Assembly (NCBI GenBank): GCA_005240015.1
Contig: SBBV01000513.1
Coordinates: forward strand, 1 to 12,906
Origin: Candidatus Odyssella thessalonicensis
GTDB taxonomy: Bacteria > Pseudomonadota > Alphaproteobacteria > Bin65
Direction of reading: 5' to 3'
Length of the DNA stretch: 12,906 nucleotides
Shown: in pieces, positions 7,395-12,906 of the stretch
Layout of the letters: each line of letters starts with the position of its first letter
How positions within the stretch are numbered: position 1 is the first letter of the stretch
Made by a program: the position numbers and the translations under genes
Notes under the pieces: generated by a model
What the model saw: the letters and a program-made list of their open reading frames with translations, nothing else
The model's database searches: none
What the model was told of the DNA's origin: nothing

Positions 7395-7952
7395 ATGAGC
7401 CTCGTCGAGATCGCGCCGCCCGAATACGATGTCGTGCTCGCCATCGCTCATGCGACGCCGCGCAACTTCACCGGCAAGCCGGTCTATGCGCGCGCCGGCT
7501 GCTATCTGCACCCCGCGGCGGCGGAGAAGTTGAAGCTCGCGATCGCGATCGCGCGCCCGTTCGGCTTGAAGCTCAAGATCTTCGACGCGTTCCGGCCGAG
7601 CGAGGCGCACTTGGTTTTGTGGCGGGCACGGCCCGATCCCAACTTCCTCGCCGATCCCAGGAAAGGCTCGCCGCACTCGCGCGGCGTCGCGGTCGACCTG
7701 ACTCTCGTCGACGGTGCCGGCCGCGCACTCGACATGGGCACCGGCTTCGACGCGTTCACGCCGCTCTCCCATCACGGCGTCACCGACGGCGTCGGCGTCG
7801 AGGCGCAGCGCAATCGGCTCGTGCTGCTCGGCATCATGACCTCGGCCGGCTGGGACTTCTATCGGAACGAGTGGTGGCACTATCAGCTCTTCAACGCGCG
7901 CGAATATCCGCTGCTTTCGGACAAGGACCTGCCGAAGCCGATGATGAAGTGA
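7395..7952 (+). CDS. ddpX: D-alanyl-D-alanine dipeptidase (VanX/DdpX family)
   Basis: A 185-residue zinc peptidase of family M15D, which hydrolyses D-Ala-D-Ala. All active-site elements are present: zinc ligands His94 and Asp101 in SPHSRGVAVDLTL, His162 and catalytic base Glu159 in EWWHY, and the transition-state arginine in DAFRPSE (Arg67). No signal peptide is visible, so it is probably cytoplasmic, like E. coli DdpX. In most Gram-negatives such enzymes recycle peptidoglycan D-Ala-D-Ala rather than confer glycopeptide resistance; no vanA or vanH partner is in the window. It is the only complete plus-strand gene here, divergent from tsaB and convergent with the amidohydrolase, and no clear terminator lies in the 60-base convergent gap. 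Confidence 0.93.
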   Translation: MSLVEIAPPEYDVVLAIAHATPRNFTGKPVYARAGCYLHPAAAEKLKLAIAIARPFGLKLKIFDAFRPSEAHLVLWRARPDPNFLADPRKGSPHSRGVAVDLTLVDGAGRALDMGTGFDAFTPLSHHGVTDGVGVEAQRNRLVLLGIMTSAGWDFYRNEWWHYQLFNAREYPLLSDKDLPKPMMK

Positions 7953-8012
7953 TAGCACGAGCGTGGGCGCGCGCACCCCTCCATCGCTGGCTGATGCCTG
8001 CCCCTACGGCGC

Positions 8013-9404
8013 TCAATGCTTCCCGCGATGAACGGGGTTGCCGCAGCCGTCGCGCACGGGTGCGAGCACGCCGCCCGCGGCTTTGCGGATGCGCATCGCG
8101 GAGCGCTTCGCGCGCTCGACAATGCCGGCGACGTCGTAGCCGACGAGCTGGCCTTTCCGCTTCACGATGCGGCCATCGACCATGACCGTATCGACATTCG
8201 CCGGCGTCGCCGATTGCACCACCGTCGATTCGATATTGGCGAGCGGCGCGATGTTCACGTCATTGGTGCGGATCAGGATGATGTCGGCGCGCTTGCCCGG
8301 CGTGAGCGAGCCAGTGACATCGGCGAGGCCGAGCGCCTTGGCGCCATTGATCGTCGCCATCTCGATCGTCTCGTAGAACCCGAGATAAGGCAGGTTCTCC
8401 GATGGCGTGCCCTTCCACGGGATGCACATGTTCCAGGTGAAGCGCATGTTCTCGAACATGTTGGGCGGTGCGATCGACGTGGCGTCGGACGAGAGCGAGA
8501 CCGAGACGCCCGCGGCACGCGCCTTCATCAGCGCCACACGCGGATCGCCGTGCTCGCCCAAGCGGAACTCGGAATGCGTCGAGAAGCTCAGCGAGGTGCC
8601 GGTGCGTGCCATCGCTTCGCGGTCGCTGTCGCTCGCCGCAATGTAGTGGCAGAAGAGGAATTTCGGGCCGAGATAGCCACGCTTCTCGTAATCCGCGGCG
8701 TCGTCGGAGTTGGGCTGCGTCTGGCTCGCATGGATGCAGACCGCGAGCCCGCGCTTGAGCATGTCCTGCATCTCGGTGTGGAACACGCGCGCGTCGCTCT
8801 GCACCATGCCGCGCAGATTCACGCCGAGATGCACGAGCCCGTCGAGGCGCGGCGTGTCGCCAAACCATTCCTGCTGGACGCGGCCCATGTCCTCGAACTT
8901 GTTCACGACGTCGGCCGGCAAGCGGTCGATGTGGCCCATCGAGTAGCGCGCGCGCAGGCCCGAATCGCGGTGCGCCTTCAACTCGGCGTCGACGTGCTGC
9001 GGCGAGCGATTGTTGTGCGACCAGTTGTGGACGGTGGTCACGCCGCCGTTCGCGCATTCGGCCAGGCCGAGCAGCACGCTGTTGTAGAAATCCTCGGCGG
9101 TGTAGAGCTCCGCGGTCGCCCATTTCGCGGGGAAGTATTCGAAGCCCTCGTCGGAGATGAAGTTGCGGCCGAGCGTGCTCCACATGTGGTAGTGCGAGTC
9201 GATGAGGCCCGGCATCACGATCATGTCGGCGGCGTCGATGATCTCGGCGCCGTCCGCCGCGAGGTTCTCGCCCACCTGCGCGATGACGCCGTTCTTCACC
9301 AGCACATCGGCCTTGGGCAGCGTGCCGAGCTTGGGATCGACGGTGATGACGCCGCCGTTCTTGATGAGATAGTTGCCGCGAGCCGCTGCAATGCCGTTCG
9401 TCAT
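8013..9404 (-). CDS. Amidohydrolase-superfamily metal-dependent hydrolase (AtzB/TrzN/SsnA-like), substrate unknown
   Basis: A 463-residue cytoplasmic metallo-hydrolase with the urease-type barrel. An N-terminal beta-sandwich strand pattern (LIKNGGVITVD) leads into MPGLIDSHYHMW with the HxH ligands His71 and His73. Further expected ligands are His225 (CIHASQ), His253 (FCHY) and Asp307 (SSDATS). The C-terminus closes with GSLTPGKRADIILI and VMVDGRIV, typical of the family. Relatives deaminate or dechlorinate purines, pyrimidines and s-triazines. In that subgroup the fourth residue of the H-x-x-E motif is usually glutamate; here it is Gln228, so the chemistry may differ. The ATG at 9402-9404 has AAAGG upstream. 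It lies just beyond the terminator of the ABC operon, so it probably has its own promoter, though the transporter may import its substrate. Confidence 0.85.
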   Translation of the reverse strand: MTNGIAAARGNYLIKNGGVITVDPKLGTLPKADVLVKNGVIAQVGENLAADGAEIIDAADMIVMPGLIDSHYHMWSTLGRNFISDEGFEYFPAKWATAELYTAEDFYNSVLLGLAECANGGVTTVHNWSHNNRSPQHVDAELKAHRDSGLRARYSMGHIDRLPADVVNKFEDMGRVQQEWFGDTPRLDGLVHLGVNLRGMVQSDARVFHTEMQDMLKRGLAVCIHASQTQPNSDDAADYEKRGYLGPKFLFCHYIAASDSDREAMARTGTSLSFSTHSEFRLGEHGDPRVALMKARAAGVSVSLSSDATSIAPPNMFENMRFTWNMCIPWKGTPSENLPYLGFYETIEMATINGAKALGLADVTGSLTPGKRADIILIRTNDVNIAPLANIESTVVQSATPANVDTVMVDGRIVKRKGQLVGYDVAGIVERAKRSAMRIRKAAGGVLAPVRDGCGNPVHRGKH

Positions 9405-9454
9405 TCCATGAACCTTTCACGTGTCGCACGCGCTCACGGGCGAGCAGCGCAGGG

Positions 9455-9491
9455 AAACAAAATCGCGCGCGGACGAGGGGTCCGCGCGCGA
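9455..9491 (-). terminator. Intrinsic terminator after the ABC transporter operon
   Basis: A perfect 11-bp stem, TCGCGCGCGGA (9463-9473) with TCCGCGCGCGA (9481-9491), closes a seven-base loop. On the minus strand it is followed by TTTTGTTT (9455-9462). It starts 14 bases after the binding-protein TAA. This is the clearest terminator in the window and separates the transporter from the downstream amidohydrolase. Confidence 0.85.
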
Positions 9492-9504
9492 CCGTCGAGA
9501 GACG

Positions 9505-10518
9505 TTATTTCGGCAGATAGTCGTTGGTGACGGCCTTGGCGACGTCGACCTTCGCCGGGATGAGCTTCTGCTCGCGCATGAACTCTTCCTGCGCCGCCCA
9601 CACCTTCACGTCCTGCCAGCCGAGCCCGTTCTTCTGCGTGTCGGGGCTCTGCGAGATACGCGCGATCTCGGCAATATTGGCTTTGGCCTCGGTCGCGTTG
9701 AGCTCGGGACTGTGCTTGCGCATCAGATCCACCGCCGCGGCCTGGTTCTTGATCGCCCAGTCTTGGCCCTTGGCCCAGGCGCGGAGATAGCGCCGCGCGA
9801 GCTCGCCCTTGTCCTTCGCGATCTCGCGCTCGTCGGCGACGACGCCGAAGGTGTAGTAGCGCGGCACGCCGTTCTCGTAGAACGCGAAATATCTGTAGGT
9901 GGACTTGTCGTCCGCGGCCTTCTTGAGCTGGACGTTGTACATCGCCGGCTCGGACCAGGTGATCGCGTCGCCGAGCGCGTCGATGCGCTTGCTCAACAGC
10001 AGCGGCATGGGCGTGAAGCCGACGGTGACGATCTTCACCTTGGAGAGATCGACGCCGTTCTTCTTCAGGCTGTATTCCAGCATCGTCTTGTTGAACGGAA
10101 TGCCGGTAACGCCGATCGTCTTGCCTTCGAGCTGCTTAAGCGTCGTCACACCCGCATCGGCCGGGATCATGATGCCGGCCGTGCCGAACTGATGGTTGGT
10201 CGCGATCGAGATGACGGGCAGGCCGCGGCTCCGCGCGGTGATCACCTCGGTCGAATGCGCGGTGGCGAAATTGGCGCCGCCGCTCGCCACGAGCCGCACG
10301 CCGTCGGCCGGCGTCGCCGGCGAGACGAACGAGACGGTGAGCTTCTGTTCTTCGAAGAACTTGCGGTCGACCGCCGCGAAGAGGCCCGCATCCCAGATGC
10401 CGGGCTGGGTCAGCAGCGCCACCTTCACCGGCGTGTTCTGCGCCGCGACCGGGCCGATCGCCGCCGCCAGGGCCAGCGCCGTTACGCACGTCGTCATCGT
10501 CCGCTGCATGCTGCTCAT
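9505..10518 (-). CDS. ABC transporter periplasmic substrate-binding protein (SsuA/THI5-like)
   Basis: A 337-residue binding protein of the NMT1/THI5-SsuA-TauA type. A signal peptide is visible: basic start, hydrophobic core TALALAAAIGP, cleavage probably after PVAA (residue 26). Family features follow: a strand after VKVALL, the FFEEQKLTVSFV segment, GGANFATAHSTEVITA and LKQLEGKTIGVTGI. Relatives bind nitrate, alkanesulfonates, taurine, pyrimidine precursors of thiamine or hydroxypyrimidines; the ligand here cannot be told. The ATG at 10516-10518 is supported by GGAGGG five bases upstream, much stronger than the ATPase and permease signals and suited to higher output of the binding protein. 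It is the last gene of the operon and ends just before a strong terminator. Confidence 0.9.
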   Translation of the reverse strand: MSSMQRTMTTCVTALALAAAIGPVAAQNTPVKVALLTQPGIWDAGLFAAVDRKFFEEQKLTVSFVSPATPADGVRLVASGGANFATAHSTEVITARSRGLPVISIATNHQFGTAGIMIPADAGVTTLKQLEGKTIGVTGIPFNKTMLEYSLKKNGVDLSKVKIVTVGFTPMPLLLSKRIDALGDAITWSEPAMYNVQLKKAADDKSTYRYFAFYENGVPRYYTFGVVADEREIAKDKGELARRYLRAWAKGQDWAIKNQAAAVDLMRKHSPELNATEAKANIAEIARISQSPDTQKNGLGWQDVKVWAAQEEFMREQKLIPAKVDVAKAVTNDYLPK

Positions 10519-10523
10519 GGTCT

Positions 10524-10529
10524 CCCTCC
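10524..10529 (-). promoter_or_regulatory. Strong Shine-Dalgarno site of the binding-protein gene
   Basis: GGAGGG on the minus strand, five bases before the ATG at 10518. It fixes the start and excludes the longer upstream open frame as coding. Confidence 0.8.
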
Positions 10530-10630
10530 ATTCACAAGCGCCGCACTGATGCGATGGCGAAGCTTCTGCCGATTCGAACGGAGGGTCAAGAAAACGCCGC
10601 CGGTGACGCCGCGAAGCGGGGATGCTGAAT

Positions 10631-10651
10631 GGGCGCGCGCCCAACGCGCCC
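10631..10651 (-). other. GC hairpin after the permease stop
   Basis: In the 134-base gap between permease and binding-protein genes, GGGCGCG pairs with CGCGCCC (seven bp) starting two bases after the permease stop. No U-run follows, so it is not a standard terminator. It may protect or process the mRNA so that the binding protein is expressed separately. The rest of the gap shows TTGACC around 10585 but no good -10 element. Confidence 0.4.
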
Positions 10652-10652
10652 G

Positions 10653-11516
10653 CTATCGCGCGCTGGTGCCGATCTGTTTGGCCCTCATCGTGGCCGCGGC
10701 GGGCGACGCGCGGCGCGGGCGCGCGAGGAAGCGCGGGCGGCCATAGACCCAGGGCATGAAGAAGCGCTGCAGCAGGCCGATGAAGGCGAAGAACAGGATG
10801 CCGACCGTTCCGAGCACGACGAGCGAGGCAAAGACGCGCGCCGTGTTGATCTGCTGCGTATCCTGCGCCATCAGGTAGCCGAGACCCGCGCTGGCGCCCA
10901 CCCATTCGCTGATGGTGGCCCCGATGACGGCGAGCGTCGTCGCGACCTTCAAGCCAGCGAAGATGTTGGGCAGCGCCGCCGGCAGCCGGAGCTTCAGGAA
11001 GATCTGGAGCCCGTTGGCGTTGAGCGAGCGGAAGAAGTTGATGAGCTCGGACTCCAGCGATTCGAGCCCGGTAACGAAGCTCACCGTGAGCGGGAAGAAC
11101 GCGACCAGCGCCGTAATGATGATGCGCGGCACGTCGTTGTAGCCAAACCAGATGACGAGAATCGGCGCGATCGCGATCACGGGAATCGTCTGTGCCGCCA
11201 CGATCAGCGGCAGCACGCCGCGCCGGAACGCCTTCGAATAGACGATGGCGACGCTCAAGCCGAAGCCGACGACGCAGGCGAGGAGGTAACCGGCGACGAT
11301 CTCGAACAGCGTGACCTGGAGATGGCCGAAGATCATCGCGCGCTCGAGATAGATCTGCGCGAGGATCTCCGAGGGCGCCGGCACCACGAAGGTGGGCACC
11401 GCGAAAATGCGCACCAGCGCTTCCCACGCCGCAAGGATCAGCAGCATCAAGAGGACCGGCGCCGCCACGTCCTTCGTGCGTGAACCGGGATGGAGGCTGG
11501 CGTTGCGCCGGCTCAT
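10653..11516 (-). CDS. ABC transporter permease (SsuC/TauC-like)
   Basis: A 287-residue inner-membrane protein of the BPD_transp_1 family with about six hydrophobic segments (for example VLLMLLILAAWEALV, IVAGYLLACVVGFGLSVAIV, IIITALVAFFPLTVSFV and VVLGTVGILFFAFIGLL). The cytoplasmic EAA-type coupling loop is visible as FFRSLNANGLQIFLKLRLPA, ending in the usual LPxxxPxIF. The start ATG (11514-11516) overlaps the ATPase stop as ATGA, so the two are translationally coupled; the longer open frame upstream lies within the ATPase gene and is not used. The tail is basic and Ala-rich. It forms the channel for the binding protein and ATPase flanking it. Confidence 0.93.
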   Translation of the reverse strand: MSRRNASLHPGSRTKDVAAPVLLMLLILAAWEALVRIFAVPTFVVPAPSEILAQIYLERAMIFGHLQVTLFEIVAGYLLACVVGFGLSVAIVYSKAFRRGVLPLIVAAQTIPVIAIAPILVIWFGYNDVPRIIITALVAFFPLTVSFVTGLESLESELINFFRSLNANGLQIFLKLRLPAALPNIFAGLKVATTLAVIGATISEWVGASAGLGYLMAQDTQQINTARVFASLVVLGTVGILFFAFIGLLQRFFMPWVYGRPRFLARPRRASPAAATMRAKQIGTSAR

Positions 11517-12301
11517 GCCGCGGCGCTCCGCGCGCGCTCGGGCGCATGCAGCAGCGCGAGCACCTGGCGCTTGTGCTCGGCGAATTCGGGCGTGAGCGTC
11601 ACGTCGCGCCCGCGATCGCGCGGCAGCTCGATCGGCACGATTCCGGCGATGCGCATGGGCCGCGGCGAGGCGACATAGACGCGGTCGGAAAGATAGACCG
11701 CCTCGTCCGGATCGTGCGTGATCAGGATCATCGTGCGCTGGAACTCGCGCTGGATGCCGAGCAGCCATTCGTGCATCGAGGCGCGCGTCAGCGCGTCGAG
11801 TGCCCCGAGCGGCTCGTCGAGCAGGATCACCGAGCGCTCGCAGAGGATCGTGCGCAGCAGCGCCGCGCGCTGGCGCATGCCGCCGGAAAGCGCCGCGGGA
11901 TAGGCGTTCTCGAAGCCCTCGAGGCCGAAGCGGTGCAGCAAGGTCATCGCGGTGTCGCGGGCGCGCGCGAGCGGCTGGCCCGCGAGCTCGGGCCCAAGCG
12001 TCACGTTCTCCAGCACGGTGCGCCAGGGCAGAAGCAGATCGCGCTGCATCATGTAGGCGACGCAGCCGGGCCGGCCGACGATGCTTCCGCCATCGAGCGC
12101 CACCGCGCCGGATTCGGGGATCTGCAGCCCGGCGATGACGTTGAAGAGCGTGGACTTGCCGCAGCCGCTCGGCCCGATCAGCGAGACGAAATCGTTGGGC
12201 TCAAGCGTGAGATCGACCTTCTCGATCGCGGTGACGCCCGCCTGGCCGTTGCCGGCGTAGGTGACGCGCAAGTTCGCAATATCGAGTCTGGCTTGAGCCA
12301 A
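11513..12301 (-). CDS. ABC transporter ATPase (SsuB/TauB-like)
   Basis: A 262-residue nucleotide-binding subunit. All motifs are present: Walker A GPSGCGKST (43-51), Q-loop Gln86 in MMQRDLLLPWRTVLENV (a signature of the nitrate/sulfonate/taurine class), ABC signature LSGGMRQR (138-145), Walker B VILLDEP (158-164), D-loop and switch His195 (LITHDPDEA). The start is TTG at 12299-12301, giving MAQARLDIANLRV. It is supported by GGGGAG (12308-12313) six bases upstream, and there is no ATG nearby. It is the first gene of the operon and its stop overlaps the permease start. No convincing promoter was seen in the 126-base upstream gap. Confidence 0.94.
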   Translation of the reverse strand: MAQARLDIANLRVTYAGNGQAGVTAIEKVDLTLEPNDFVSLIGPSGCGKSTLFNVIAGLQIPESGAVALDGGSIVGRPGCVAYMMQRDLLLPWRTVLENVTLGPELAGQPLARARDTAMTLLHRFGLEGFENAYPAALSGGMRQRAALLRTILCERSVILLDEPLGALDALTRASMHEWLLGIQREFQRTMILITHDPDEAVYLSDRVYVASPRPMRIAGIVPIELPRDRGRDVTLTPEFAEHKRQVLALLHAPERARSAAA

Positions 12302-12307
12302 CGTCCG

Positions 12308-12313
12308 CTCCCC
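12308..12313 (-). promoter_or_regulatory. Shine-Dalgarno site supporting the ATPase TTG start
   Basis: GGGGAG on the minus strand, six bases before TTG at 12301. It supports a non-ATG start at the position expected from family N-termini. Confidence 0.6.
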
Positions 12314-12386
12314 AGGGATCGCGCCGGAGAGTGAACCGCTCCAGACATCACGACAAGGCCCTTGGGCGCGCGGGGCCGTTACCCGC

Positions 12387-12418
12387 GGAAAGCAGAACCG
12401 CGCCTCGGCGGGCGCGGT
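12387..12418 (-). terminator. Probable terminator after the glucosaminidase-like gene
   Basis: ACCGCGCC (12397-12404) pairs perfectly with GGCGCGGT (12411-12418) around a six-base loop, starting nine bases after the upstream gene's TGA. On the minus strand it is followed by TCTGCTTT, an interrupted U-tract, so termination is likely but less efficient than at 9455-9491. Confidence 0.55.
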
Positions 12419-12427
12419 CCCACAGGC

Positions 12428-12906
12428 TCAGCCTTCGTGCAGGCGCTCGACGATGAGCTGGGCGTCGTCGAACGGCGCCAGGCTCTCCTTCTCGATCACC
12501 GCCTGGATGTGGCGCGTGTATTGGAGGCCGAGCTCGGAATAGCGCTGCAAGGTCATGGCGAGCGCCGAGCCTTCGAGCGGCCGGCCTTCGACGCGAAGCG
12601 CCGCCCGCTGGCGGCGGAAGTCGGCATAGGGCGGGAACGTGTTGAGGTTGTGCACGTAGGCCTGGACCGAGGCGTAGAGCGATTCGAACGCCGCGAGCTT
12701 CGCGGTGTCGGTGCCGTCGCCGCCGATCATGCCGAAGAGCGCGTTGGAGCGGCGCGCCGGCGCCGAGCTGCCCCAGCCGGTCTCGACGATCGACTGGGCC
12801 AGCGCCAGCGACGGCGGCACCACGTCGATGCGCTCGATCAGCGCCACCCAATCGACGCGGTTGCCGCGGATCGGCACCTTGTAGCGCTCGGAGATCGTCT
12901 TGAGCC
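12428..12906 (-). CDS. Bax-like glucosaminidase-domain protein (C-terminal part)
   Basis: The gene runs off the window at its 5' end; 158 codons and the TGA are visible. The frame stays open to the edge (LKTISERYKVPIRGN...), so the GTG at 12877 is probably internal and not the start. The segment VPPSLALAQSIVETGWGSS, with the likely catalytic Glu, followed by SNALFGMIG and the later AFESLYASVQAYVHNLNT, is characteristic of the Bax/GH73-like glucosaminidase family, which cleaves peptidoglycan glycan chains. E. coli Bax is periplasmic or membrane-linked; the signal sequence would lie outside this window. It appears to be a separate transcription unit from the ABC operon, given the hairpin after its stop. 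Confidence 0.85.
   Translation of the reverse strand, partial: LKTISERYKVPIRGNRVDWVALIERIDVVPPSLALAQSIVETGWGSSAPARRSNALFGMIGGDGTDTAKLAAFESLYASVQAYVHNLNTFPPYADFRRQRAALRVEGRPLEGSALAMTLQRYSELGLQYTRHIQAVIEKESLAPFDDAQLIVERLHEG

Noticed and set aside
7395..7952. Glycopeptide-resistance function for the VanX-like dipeptidase
   Set aside because: No vanA-type ligase, vanH-type dehydrogenase or vanRS pair is in the window, and stand-alone cytoplasmic homologues in Gram-negatives usually serve D-Ala-D-Ala recycling.
7953..8012. Bidirectional terminator between the convergent dipeptidase and amidohydrolase genes
   Set aside because: The only GC-rich near-palindrome (around 7965-7978) contains a mismatch and has no U-run in either direction.
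8016..9530. Plus-strand open frame of 504 codons opposite the amidohydrolase
   Set aside because: Antisense shadow with no recognisable domain; the minus strand has all the metal ligands and a terminator and ribosome-site context.

Overview
The window is GC-rich, tightly packed bacterial DNA. Gene order and protein types (MucR/Ros regulator, Fur without the CxxC zinc motif, an OlsB/OlsA-like pair, and tsaB-rimI-mucR-fur-plsC-miaB-phoH-ybeY-corC synteny) point to an alphaproteobacterium, most like Hyphomicrobiales or a neighbouring order. I cannot name a genus.

Nearly everything reads on the minus strand, from right to left. Positions 12906-12428 carry the C-terminal part of a Bax-like glucosaminidase that ends in a hairpin. 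Positions 12301-9505 form a NitT/TauT-type ABC importer (ATPase, permease, periplasmic binding protein) closed by a strong intrinsic terminator at 9455-9491. Positions 9404-8013 hold an amidohydrolase-superfamily enzyme, which converges on a plus-strand VanX/DdpX-type D-Ala-D-Ala dipeptidase (7395-7952).

The remaining left half is a conserved housekeeping block. tsaB and rimI come first (tRNA t6A synthesis and ribosomal/N-terminal acetylation). A 180-base AT-rich control region follows, then mucR, fur and an olsB-olsA-like acyltransferase pair. Last is the tightly coupled chain miaB-phoH-ybeY-corC, in which start and stop codons overlap at every junction. It combines tRNA thiomethylation, a PhoH/YbeZ ATPase, the YbeY RNase and a CBS-domain protein.

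The most striking observation is inside phoH. The normal N-terminal coding sequence stops matching the family after about residue 63 and resumes near residue 111. The missing native stretch is found intact on the opposite strand (1405-1560). It is bounded by perfect overlapping inverted repeats of 67 bp and 28 bp that grew from 8- and 9-base inverted microhomologies. This is the footprint of a double template switch (an inverted duplication replacing the native segment). The net gain is 78 bp, so the reading frame stays open: the gene looks intact as an ORF but encodes 47 antisense-derived residues. It is either a very recent mutation or a chimera of library or assembly; reads spanning 1350-1660 would decide. 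I saw no CRISPR array, IS element, tRNA or rRNA, and no stretch above 300 bases without a gene.
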